NCBI RefSeq assembly: GCF_900113275.1
Contig: NZ_FOOU01000011.1
Coordinates: 93,849-157,848, forward strand
Source: Neptunomonas qingdaonensis
GTDB taxonomy: Bacteria > Pseudomonadota > Gammaproteobacteria > Pseudomonadales > Balneatricaceae
Length of the DNA stretch: 64,000 nucleotides
Direction: 5' to 3'
The notes under the pieces were generated by a model. It worked only from the letters and a program-made list of their open reading frames with translations. It was not told the DNA's origin and made no database searches. A program made the position numbers and the translations under genes. Position 1 is the first letter of the stretch. Every line of letters starts with the position of its first letter. This document shows positions 46,038-53,653 of the stretch, piece by piece.

Positions 46038-46916
46038 TTAAGCCAGAATCACACAGGCGGCACCTAGTACAATTAAAGCTAACCCTGACAGATCCCTTGG
46101 GATGAGTTTTTCTTTAAACCAACGAGCCGAAATGAAGAGCGTAAAGAGCACTTCGATTTGGCCAAGGGTTTTAACCAGCGCAACCGTTTCTAAACTCATC
46201 GCAGTGAACCAGCCAAGTGACCCAAGGCAACTGAACACGCTAATGGTCAGGGTAAGTTTTGGCCGCTGCCATAATGCTTTGAGTGTGGCAGGTTCTTTAA
46301 TCAGCAGCCAGGTGAGGAGAATAGCAGTCTGTGTTGCGATGACATAAAGTAAGACCCAGGCGGCACTGTAGGGAAAGGGTAAGCCGAGCATCAGGCTTGC
46401 TTCTCTAACCCATAACGTGGTTAACGCGAAGGCTAAACCACTGCCTAACCCCAATGCGAGCGTCTTTAATGACAGATCTTTTAATGAGCCGGTATTGCTC
46501 ATAAGCCAAATAGCAATCGCGCCAATAATGACACCACTCCAGGCAAGCCCTGACAGCGGCGCAGCGAAAAATAACGCGCCTAATGTAGCGGCAATCACCG
46601 CTTCACTTTTCGCCAAGCCAACGCCCATTGCATAATTTCTGAGGCGAAACAGTTTTACCATCAGTGCAGTAGCAATAATTTGCGAGACCGATGCTAGTGT
46701 AATAGTCACCAGATAATTAGCACTCACTGTAGGAAGGGCGACAGGTTCAACTTGGTAGAGTATCCATAAATACAGCGCGGCCAGTGGGCTTGCATACAAA
46801 AAGCGTGCGAGCGTGACACCGGCAGTGCTGACCTCTTTGCTGAGCTTATTTTGGAAAGCATTGCGCCAAGACTGCATAAAAGCTGCAAAAATAGTAAAAG
46901 GAATCCACAGTCCCAT
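46038..46916 (-). CDS. EamA/DMT family transporter
   Basis: A 292-residue protein with about ten spans and a two-repeat EamA layout: MGLWIPFTIFAAFMQSWRNAFQNKLSKEVSTAGVTLARFLYASPLAALYLWIL and later LDSLVEVLF-type second half ending LALIVLGAACVILA. The ATG at 46916 has GGGAAG upstream; a TTG two codons earlier is also open. Substrate unknown. Thirty-six bases separate its start from the stop of the helicase gene upstream on the same strand. Confidence 0.85.
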   Translation of the reverse strand: MGLWIPFTIFAAFMQSWRNAFQNKLSKEVSTAGVTLARFLYASPLAALYLWILYQVEPVALPTVSANYLVTITLASVSQIIATALMVKLFRLRNYAMGVGLAKSEAVIAATLGALFFAAPLSGLAWSGVIIGAIAIWLMSNTGSLKDLSLKTLALGLGSGLAFALTTLWVREASLMLGLPFPYSAAWVLLYVIATQTAILLTWLLIKEPATLKALWQRPKLTLTISVFSCLGSLGWFTAMSLETVALVKTLGQIEVLFTLFISARWFKEKLIPRDLSGLALIVLGAACVILA

Positions 46917-46952
46917 TAACAATACTTCCCTGAGTAAGCGCTGGGTAAGCGA

Positions 46953-48239
46953 CTATTTTTTGAAAAGAGAGCGGCGTAGCGCGGGTGTTGTTGGTTTTTC
47001 CGCTTCAGGTGCCTGGTATTGATGCTTAGGCTTGGTGTTTTTCTTTTGTAGCCTTTTGCTTTTTGCAGACTTAGGCTGGAGCGGTTTACCATCGACTAAC
47101 TTACCATTGTCGATAAAAGGTACGGGTTGTAGCGGGATTCTTTTATTGATTAACGCTTCTATCTCAACCAGGTAGCATCTTTCGTCCGGGGCAACTAAGG
47201 ATATTGCTTGTCCGGATAAGCCTGCACGTCCAGTACGGCCGATACGGTGTACGTAAGCTTCGGGTTGATTGGGTAAGTCGTAATTTACAACACGAGGGAG
47301 TGACTCAATATCAATACCCCGTGCTGCCACATCGGTAGCGACCAGTACTTTTATCTCACCCGCAGCAAATGCCTTTAGTGCATGAGTACGCTCGCGTTGC
47401 AGTTTGTCACCATGAATAGCCAGAGCGCTTATCTGCTCTGCTTGTAAAAATTCAGTGACTTGATCCGCACGTCTTTTGGTACGTGTAAAAACCAGGGTTT
47501 GGGTCCATTTTCCACCGTCAATCAGGTAACTCAATATCTCGGATTTATCTTGGTTATCTACTGCATAAGCAACTTGCTTAACCTGGCTCGTGGTGGAGTT
47601 GCGTGTGGAAACGCTGATACGTTTTGGTTCACGTAGTAAGGATTCCGCCAGTGCCTCGATGTTGCTGTTAAAAGTGGCTGAGAAGAGTAATGTTTGTTTA
47701 TTTTTGGGAATGAACTTCAGGATTTTCTGAATATCATGGATAAAGCCTAAATCCAGCATACGGTCCGCTTCATCCAGAACAAGCACTTCGAGTTGTTCTA
47801 ATGAAAACTTGTTTTGCTCCAGCATATCCAGTAATCGACCGGGTGTGGCCACTAAAATATCGGTGCCGCGTTTCATCTTGCGGATCTGGTTATCGAAACG
47901 CACGCCGCCATAAAGGGAGATAACACGTACTCCCAGTGCTCGGCCGTATTGCAGTGTGTGATCACCTACTTGCATAGCCAGCTCGCGGGTGGGTACGAGT
48001 ACCAGCCCTCTTATGTGATGATACTCAGTACCTTGCGGCGCGCTACCGAATTTCTCGATCATGGGTAGCGCAAAGCTAGCGGTTTTACCCGTGCCGGTTT
48101 GTGCTTCGGCCATTAAGTCGTGCCCCTGGAGGATGGCAGGAATAGCCTGTGCCTGAATAGGCGTGGGGGTTTTGTGGCCTAACTCATCCAGAGTAAACAG
48201 TAGTTCAGGGCAGAGCTTTAGTTCAGAAAAAGCGGGCAT
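46953..48239 (-). CDS. DEAD-box RNA helicase (RhlE-like)
   Basis: The 428-residue RNA helicase has Q motif TPTPIQAQAIP, motif I AQTGTGKT (46-53), Ia PTRELA, Ib ATPGRLLD, II DEAD (156-159), III SAT, and C-terminal motifs IATD-type VLVATDVAARGID and HRIGRTGRAG. A basic tail of about 65 residues follows, rich in Lys and Pro, which in RhlE-type proteins binds RNA. It unwinds short duplexes during ribosome assembly or mRNA decay. A second DEAD-box gene lies at 55905. Followed on its strand by the EamA gene. Confidence 0.93.
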   Translation of the reverse strand: MPAFSELKLCPELLFTLDELGHKTPTPIQAQAIPAILQGHDLMAEAQTGTGKTASFALPMIEKFGSAPQGTEYHHIRGLVLVPTRELAMQVGDHTLQYGRALGVRVISLYGGVRFDNQIRKMKRGTDILVATPGRLLDMLEQNKFSLEQLEVLVLDEADRMLDLGFIHDIQKILKFIPKNKQTLLFSATFNSNIEALAESLLREPKRISVSTRNSTTSQVKQVAYAVDNQDKSEILSYLIDGGKWTQTLVFTRTKRRADQVTEFLQAEQISALAIHGDKLQRERTHALKAFAAGEIKVLVATDVAARGIDIESLPRVVNYDLPNQPEAYVHRIGRTGRAGLSGQAISLVAPDERCYLVEIEALINKRIPLQPVPFIDNGKLVDGKPLQPKSAKSKRLQKKNTKPKHQYQAPEAEKPTTPALRRSLFKK

Positions 48240-48566
48240 GAGTCGTCCGGATAAAAACGCAAAGTAACAGGGCTGAATTTGGAGGCTAAGTTTACAGGAT
48301 TAGAGCAAATTGAGCGATAGATGATGAAAACAGCTAAATGGTTGTTAGAAGTGCATATCGTAACAGACCCTCCATGATTGCTTTGTTAAATGAGCAGGCC
48401 GGATGTGAGTCCGTCTACCTTGGGGAAGATAAAAACCGAGCTTAGCTAGGAACTTAGTAATAACCGCTATACTCTAGTATTAGTATTGCGGTGAATGGCC
48501 GATTGCTTGATTGTCGTTCACTGCATGCGTTCCACAACATTGAGACATCACAGGAGCTTTTGATCA
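48240..48566. other. 327-base divergent gap helicase / nfeD
   Basis: A possible -10 TATACT at 48468-48473 points toward nfeD, without a good -35. A 12-base spacing repeat of CTTAG (48441, 48453) and TAGTATTAGTAT are seen. No gene. Confidence 0.4.
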
Positions 48567-49019
48567 ATGGAGGTGACTCTACTTTACTGGCATTGGCTGG
48601 TATTCGGTATGCTGTTGATGGCCGCCGAAATGTTTATTCCCAGTTTTACTATTTTTTGGTTTGGTCTGGGCGCTATGGTGGTTGCCGGGCTCTTAGGCGT
48701 TAATCCAGAGATTGCTTTAAGTTGGCAGCTTTTCTGTTGGGCCGTGGGATCATCAGTGTTTGCATTATTATGGTTTAAGTTATTGCGCCCGAAAATGACG
48801 GATCGTACTAAAGCAGGTATTGCACGCGAAGCAATCGCCGGTGAAAGCGGTCAGGTCATTAAAGCCCCTACTGAGCATTCACGAGGTATCGTGCGGTTTA
48901 CAACGCCGGTATTAGGTGATGATGAGTGGGAGTTTATTTGCAATGCTGAGGTGATTATGGGGGACCGGGTTTTCATCAAAGAACTGTCCGGTAACACTTT
49001 GCTGGTTGAAAAACGCTAA
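48567..49019 (+). CDS. NfeD-like membrane protein
   Basis: A 150-residue short-form NfeD: two or three N-terminal spans (about 8-26, 28-45, 50-70) and a C-terminal OB-fold (about 80-150, AGESGQVIKAPTEHSRGIVRFTTPVLGDDEW, VFIKELSGNTLLVEKR). Short NfeD proteins are paired with stomatin/SPFH proteins, as here: qmcA-like follows 80 bases downstream. E. coli ybbK(qmcA)-ybbL/nfeD orders are similar. The pair probably acts in membrane microdomain quality control; exact function unknown. AGGAG precedes the ATG at a longer than usual distance. Confidence 0.88.
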   Translation: MEVTLLYWHWLVFGMLLMAAEMFIPSFTIFWFGLGAMVVAGLLGVNPEIALSWQLFCWAVGSSVFALLWFKLLRPKMTDRTKAGIAREAIAGESGQVIKAPTEHSRGIVRFTTPVLGDDEWEFICNAEVIMGDRVFIKELSGNTLLVEKR

Positions 49020-49098
49020 TCATATAGCACTGACGATAGTGCGCTGGTTACAGCGATGTATAGCTAATAATTACGATATTTAAATAGGGGAGTTTTGT

Positions 49099-49953
49099 AT
49101 GGATGGATTGATAATCGCCGGCGTTTTAGTGTTTCTTGTGGTGCTTACGCTGGGTATGGGGGTTAAGACGGTGCCGCAGGGCAGCAAGTTTGTTGTGCAG
49201 CGCTTGGGTAAGTTCCATTCCACATTAGGCCCCGGGTTAAATATTATTATCCCTTACATTGACCAGGTCGCTTATAAAGTAACGACGAAGGATATCGTCA
49301 TGGATATACCTTCTCAGGAAGTGATTACCAAGGATAATGCCGTCATTATTGCCAATGCGGTTGCTTATATTAATATCGTCGCACCTGAAAAAGCAGTGTA
49401 CGGCGTTGAGGATTATAACCTGGCTATTCAGAATCTGGTGCAAACATCATTGCGTTCGATTATCGGTGAAATGGGTTTGGATGATGCGCTTTCTTCACGC
49501 GATCAGATTAAAGCAAAGCTGAAAACGGCTATTTCAGATGATATTTCAGACTGGGGTATCACCCTTAAAACAGTAGAGATACAAGATATTACGCCCTCGG
49601 ACACGATGCAAAGCGCAATGGAAGAGCAGGCCGCGGCTGAGCGTCAGCGACGTGCTACCGTGACTCGTGCAGAAGGTGAAAAATCGGCCGCTATTTTAGA
49701 AGCAGAGGGGCGTTTGGAAGCGTCTAAGCGCGATGCAGAAGCGCAGGTTGTATTGGCGAAAGCCAGCCAAGTGGCTATCCAGCGGGTCACTGAAGCGATC
49801 CAGGATAATGAACTTCCTGTGATGTATATTTTAGGTGAAAAGTATGTAGATGCGATGGAGTCTTTAGCTAAGTCTACAAACTCGAAAACGGTTGTTTTAC
49901 CGGCTGATATCCCGGCAGCCATTAGAGGCATGATGGGTGGGTTTAAAAAATAA
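49099..49953 (+). CDS. qmcA: SPFH/stomatin-like membrane protein (QmcA)
   Basis: The 284-residue protein has one N-terminal span (about 3-22) and an SPFH domain: KTVPQGSKFVVQRLGKFHSTLGPGLNIIIPYIDQVAYKVTTKDIVMDIPSQEVITKDNAVI, then a long coiled coil (about 180-235, rich in Ala, Glu, Arg, ERQRRATVTRAEGEKSAAILEAEGR). It forms large ring oligomers on the inner membrane with NfeD. Ribosome site GGGGAG seven bases before the ATG. Known E. coli QmcA is 305 residues. Confidence 0.93.
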   Translation: MDGLIIAGVLVFLVVLTLGMGVKTVPQGSKFVVQRLGKFHSTLGPGLNIIIPYIDQVAYKVTTKDIVMDIPSQEVITKDNAVIIANAVAYINIVAPEKAVYGVEDYNLAIQNLVQTSLRSIIGEMGLDDALSSRDQIKAKLKTAISDDISDWGITLKTVEIQDITPSDTMQSAMEEQAAAERQRRATVTRAEGEKSAAILEAEGRLEASKRDAEAQVVLAKASQVAIQRVTEAIQDNELPVMYILGEKYVDAMESLAKSTNSKTVVLPADIPAAIRGMMGGFKK

Positions 49954-50025
49954 CTGAATTAATCCTGTATTCATCGCGGCATAAGACAATGGTGTTATTA
50001 GAAATTATAACCAGAGGGCTATGCT

Positions 50026-50439
50026 GTGAGTATGCTGAAAGAGTTCAAAGAGTTTGCTGTCAAAGGCAATGTGATGGATATGGCGGTCGGTATTATCGTG
50101 GGCGCAGCCTTTGGTAAAATCGTATCGTCATTTGTCGGTGATGTCGTTATGCCGCCTATCGGTTTGTTGTTGGGTGGGGTGAACTTCACCGATCTGGCTT
50201 TTGTGTTGCAGGAAGCGGCAGGTGATACCACCGCCGTTACTCTTAACTACGGAAAGTTTGCGCAGACAGTTATTGATTTTGTGATTGTTGCTGGTGCGGT
50301 GTTTGTTGCAGTAAAAACAATTAACTCGATGAAAAAGTCAGAAGAGGCAGCGCCTGCAGAACCCGTAGTGGAGCCTGAACCTTCTAAAGAAGAAGTATTA
50401 TTGAGCGAAATCAGAGACCTGCTTAAAGCGCGCACCTAG
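50026..50439 (+). CDS. mscL: Large-conductance mechanosensitive channel MscL
   Basis: The 137-residue homopentameric channel releases solutes under hypoosmotic shock. It aligns along its length with E. coli MscL: N-terminal [45 protein letters not shown] (TM1), a periplasmic loop, TM2 [19 protein letters not shown] and a C-terminal helix [14 protein letters not shown]. The GTG at 50026 is seven bases from GAGGG and matches E. coli MSIIKEF; the ATG at 50032 would be too far. Confidence 0.97.
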   Translation: MSMLKEFKEFAVKGNVMDMAVGIIVGAAFGKIVSSFVGDVVMPPIGLLLGGVNFTDLAFVLQEAAGDTTAVTLNYGKFAQTVIDFVIVAGAVFVAVKTINSMKKSEEAAPAEPVVEPEPSKEEVLLSEIRDLLKART

Positions 50440-50466
50440 TTACGTCATCTGTTCACTGTTTTTCTA

Positions 50467-50488
50467 AAGGTGCGCTATGGCGCACTTT
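50467..50488 (+). terminator. Terminator after mscL
   Basis: Stem AAGGTGCGC (50467-50475) / GCGCACTTT (50480-50488) with loop TATG and a following T-run. Confidence 0.92.
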
Positions 50489-50510
50489 TTTTATATTTGT
50501 GACGGATATT

Positions 50511-50720
50511 ATGGCCAATTCTGAAAAAATAAAATCGCCCTGTATAAGGCAATGTTGTCTTGATCAGCAGGATATTTGTCTGGGATGCTATCGCTCATTG
50601 CAGGAAATTCTTGATTGGGCCGCTGGGTCTGATGATGAAAAGCGTGCAGTATTGGCGCGGACTGCTGTTCGTCAGACAGAGCGAGGCGAGCGGAATAAAG
50701 TGTTTAAAACTTTATTATAA
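50511..50720 (+). CDS. DUF1289 small Cys-rich protein
   Basis: A 69-residue protein with the DUF1289 motif CIRQCCLDQQDICLGCYRSLQEILDWAAGSDDEKRAVLAR: four spaced cysteines (Cys11, 15/16, 23, 26) that may bind zinc or an Fe-S cluster. Family members are common, function unknown. A four-codon extension to GTG 50499 is open. It sits between mscL and the peroxiredoxin gene. Confidence 0.85.
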   Translation: MANSEKIKSPCIRQCCLDQQDICLGCYRSLQEILDWAAGSDDEKRAVLARTAVRQTERGERNKVFKTLL

Positions 50721-50763
50721 ATTTAGCTGTTATGTTGGCCTATGTGTCTATGCATTGTTTATA

Positions 50764-50783
50764 AAAAGGTTTTAAAAGGTTTT
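50764..50783. repeat. Exact 10-bp tandem duplication
   Basis: AAAAGGTTTT at 50764-50773 and 50774-50783, in the gap upstream of the OxyR-like site. Confidence 0.85.
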
Positions 50784-50820
50784 GATAAATTGTTGAGTCA
50801 TTGCTGGTCATAATAGATCT

Positions 50821-50866
50821 ATAGTTAATTGCTATGAGGGTTGTTAAAAAAAATAATTTTTACAAT
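50821..50866 (+). promoter_or_regulatory. OxyR-like half-site and promoter of the peroxiredoxin gene
   Basis: ATAG-N7-CTAT at 50821-50835 matches one dyad of the OxyR consensus. A -10 TACAAT lies at 50861-50866, with no good -35 but with the dyad just upstream of the -35 position, the geometry of OxyR-activated promoters. The neighbouring dyad of the full 37-bp site is poor. Inferred. Confidence 0.5.
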
Positions 50867-50930
50867 AGTCTCTGGTTGGTTATAGTTATTTTCAACGAAG
50901 TAAATGTTCAATAAATCAGGAGATTGCACC

Positions 50931-51671
50931 ATGTTGGAAAATCGCGAAGGCCAGTCAGTACCTAGCGTCACTTTCCCTGCCCGTGTTGGAAACGAGTGGG
51001 TGAAAATTACCACAGATGAGTTGTTTAAAGGGAAAAATGTGATTGTTTTTGCATTGCCGGGCGCCTTTACGCCAACATGCTCGAGCACGCATTTGCCGCG
51101 CTACAATGAGCTGGCACCGGTCTTTAAAGAGAATGGTATTGATGACATTATTTGTCTGTCAGTAAACGATACGTTTGTAATGAACAGTTGGGCTGAGGAT
51201 CAAAAGGCCGAGAATATTACCTTTATTCCTGATGGTAATGGTGAATTCAGTGCGGGTATGGGAATGCTGGTGGATAAAAGTGATATTGGATTCGGCAAGC
51301 GTAGCTGGCGCTACTCCATGCTGGTCAAAGATGGTGTTATCGATAAAATGTTTATCGAGCCGGATCTGCCAGGCGACCCGTTCGAAGTGTCTGATGGCGA
51401 CACGATGCTGAACTACATCAATCCGAATGCCAAGCAGCCAAAACGCGTAACGTTACTGACTAAGCCTGGTTGTTCACACTGTACGCGGGCTAAAAAAGCA
51501 TTACAGGCAAAAGGTTATAAGTACGAAGAGATTGAATTGGGGCAGCATGGCGTCAGTTTCTCCAGCTTGAATGCTATTTCTGGTCAGGGAACGACACCTC
51601 AGGTCTTTATTGATGGCGAGCATGTCGGCACGGCAGATGATCTGGAGGTTTGGTTAGCAGCTCGCAGCTGA
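50931..51671 (+). CDS. Peroxiredoxin-glutaredoxin fusion (Prx5/Grx hybrid)
   Basis: The 246-residue fusion has an N-terminal peroxiredoxin 5 domain (about 1-160) with peroxidatic Cys50 in AFTPTCSSTHLP, and a C-terminal glutaredoxin domain (about 170-246) with CSHC at 181-184 and cis-Pro TTPQVFIDG. The glutaredoxin domain recycles the peroxiredoxin with glutathione, giving GSH-dependent peroxide reduction as in the Haemophilus and Vibrio PGdx. Start at 50931 behind AGGAGA. OxyR-like site upstream. Confidence 0.96.
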   Translation: MLENREGQSVPSVTFPARVGNEWVKITTDELFKGKNVIVFALPGAFTPTCSSTHLPRYNELAPVFKENGIDDIICLSVNDTFVMNSWAEDQKAENITFIPDGNGEFSAGMGMLVDKSDIGFGKRSWRYSMLVKDGVIDKMFIEPDLPGDPFEVSDGDTMLNYINPNAKQPKRVTLLTKPGCSHCTRAKKALQAKGYKYEEIELGQHGVSFSSLNAISGQGTTPQVFIDGEHVGTADDLEVWLAARS

Positions 51672-51716
51672 TTGGTTAAGATCGGTTTATGATGATAGCC
51701 ATATAATATGTATACA

Positions 51717-51744
51717 AAGCGCCCTCTTGTTCAGGAGGGCGTTT
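51717..51744 (+). terminator. Terminator after the peroxiredoxin gene
   Basis: GC-rich stem (51717-51726 with 51735-51744, core CGCCCTC/GAGGGCG) and eight T residues. Confidence 0.93.
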
Positions 51745-52161
51745 TTTTTGGGCTGCTATTATGCGGCGCTGCGTCGAATGACCTCGCCATGATCTTCGGC
51801 TTCAAATGAGTACTTTATGGAGTGTCCTGATGGCATTTTCATAATCATTATCGGCAACAATACATTGCATTTCGACCTGCCGCTGTGTCGTTTGACGATA
51901 TGCAAAGTTGGGAGCAGTCCATGCTGCTGGCAAGCCTGGAGAGAGTCGCTTAGATGCTGGATGCGCAGCACATTGATGCCGCTCCTGTGCTGGATATAGG
52001 GCAATTGGATCGCGCTTTTGAGTCAGAAAAACCTGAGTATATTGATAATACAAAACGGTAAGTGATTATTGTTTTTTCAGGAAATTCTTGGTTAATTATA
52101 CTACTATTGGAGTAATGTATATCTGACGAGCGAGTCGCTTGGCTGCTGTAGGAGGAGGTGA
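51745..52161. other. 417-base gap with possible decayed coding stretch
   Basis: No intact gene. One plus-strand frame runs open from about 51816 to TAG at 51951-51953, and a 35-codon frame continues directly from ATG 51954 to TAA 52059-52061, coding MLDAQHIDAAPVLDIG and onward with natural-looking codons. The AGGAGG ribosome site of the next gene is at its right end. Confidence 0.4.
51816..52061 (+). pseudogene. Possible gene relic with in-frame TAG
   Basis: The stretch reads as protein with one internal stop (51951-51953). No ribosome site is seen and I recognise no family. It could also be chance. Confidence 0.2.
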
Positions 52162-53541
52162 ATGACAGCTAATTTTACAGGAGCATTGAATGAGTTACGG
52201 CGCTTACTCGGTTCCCGATTTGACACATCGACGAGTGTTCGCTTGCACCATGCTCATGATGAATCATTTCATTTGCCAGCCTCCCCGGATGCAGTAGCCT
52301 TTCCTAAGAGTACGTCTGAAGTTTCTGAAATCGCCCGGATCTGTATGCGACACCACATGCCTATGCTGCCCTTTGGTACTGGCACTGCAATGGAAGGTGG
52401 CGTCAATGCTTATCAGGGAGGTTTGAGCATAGACATGTCACTGATGAATAAGGTGTTGAGTGTTTCAGCAGAGGATATGGATTGTTCTGTTCAGGCGGGA
52501 GTAACCCGCAAGCAGTTGAATGAATATATCCGTGATCAGGGGGTCTTCTTTCCTATCGACCCGGGTGCCGATGCGTCAATTGGTGGGATGGCGGCAACAC
52601 GAGCCTCCGGAACCAATGCGGTGCGTTACGGCACAATGCGTGAAGCCGTATTATCGCTAACCGTTGTGATGGCTGACGGTAAAATTGTCAAAACCAGTAG
52701 CCGAGCGCGAAAATCAGCAGCCGGTTATGACCTGACGCGCCTTTTCGTTGGCTCTGAAGGAACGTTGGGAGTTATCTGCGAGGTTGCTTTACGCTTGCAT
52801 GCGATTCCCGAGGCGATCTCTGCCGCTGTGTGTGCTTTTTCATCATTACAAGGCGCCGTTGAAACGGTTATACAGACTATTCAAATGGGGGTGCCTATTG
52901 CCCGGGTTGAGTTGTTAGATGCGGTTGCCATAGATGCGGTTAACCGTTACAGCGATAAAGACTTCCCATTGTTACCCCATCTTTTTTTAGAGTTTCATGG
53001 TACCAATGCTTGGGTTAAAGAGCAGGCCGAAATTGTTAGCGAACTGGCTGCTGATCATCAGGGAAGTGATTTTACCTGGGCGTTGAATACAGAAGATAGG
53101 AAGGCGCTTTGGCAGGCACGCCACGATTTTGCATATGCTGCCAGTGCGATGCGGCCAAATGCCAGGATCTTTTCAACGGATGTGTGTGTGCCTATCTCAC
53201 AATTAGCGGATTGCATTCTGGAAACGGTGGCTGATATTGAGAAAACGGGTTTATCAATGCCCATTGCTGGTCATGTTGGCGACGGTAATTTTCACGTTGT
53301 GCCTGCCGTTGATCCGACTGATGCGGTTGAAATGAAAATGATAGAAGCGTTTCATGCAAGCCTTATCCGGCGGGCTTTGAGAATGGGAGGGACGTGTACC
53401 GGGGAGCATGGGATTGGCCAGGGGAAAAAAAAATATCTAATGGATGAGTTACCCGCAGGCGTTGAATTGATGAAAATAATTAAACGCGCATTGGATCCGG
53501 ACAACCTGATGAATCCTGGTAAAGTGGTTGACCTGATATAA
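52162..53541 (+). CDS. FAD-linked D-lactate/glycolate-type dehydrogenase
   Basis: The 459-residue flavoenzyme has a PCMH FAD-binding domain (about 35-215) with PFGTGTAMEGGV, PGADASIGGMAATRASGTNAVRYGTM and GSEGTLGVICEVALRLH, and a C-terminal FAD-oxidase C domain with GHVGDGNFHVVP and GGTCTGEHGIGQGKKKYL, where the His residues bind metal and substrate. Layout matches LDHD/GlcD, oxidising D-lactate or other D-2-hydroxy acids to 2-oxo acids. No glcE/glcF partners follow, so it is the stand-alone LDHD type. Ribosome site AGGAGG before the ATG. Confidence 0.9.
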   Translation: MTANFTGALNELRRLLGSRFDTSTSVRLHHAHDESFHLPASPDAVAFPKSTSEVSEIARICMRHHMPMLPFGTGTAMEGGVNAYQGGLSIDMSLMNKVLSVSAEDMDCSVQAGVTRKQLNEYIRDQGVFFPIDPGADASIGGMAATRASGTNAVRYGTMREAVLSLTVVMADGKIVKTSSRARKSAAGYDLTRLFVGSEGTLGVICEVALRLHAIPEAISAAVCAFSSLQGAVETVIQTIQMGVPIARVELLDAVAIDAVNRYSDKDFPLLPHLFLEFHGTNAWVKEQAEIVSELAADHQGSDFTWALNTEDRKALWQARHDFAYAASAMRPNARIFSTDVCVPISQLADCILETVADIEKTGLSMPIAGHVGDGNFHVVPAVDPTDAVEMKMIEAFHASLIRRALRMGGTCTGEHGIGQGKKKYLMDELPAGVELMKIIKRALDPDNLMNPGKVVDLI

Positions 53542-53653
53542 CTGTTTTATTTTATTTAAATGGCTGATGTTAATGGCCTAGTTAGTTCATTTCCTTACTA
53601 AAGTTATCAATATAAATGGAAGGTATTTGTTTGAATCCAAACGGTAAAAGAAG

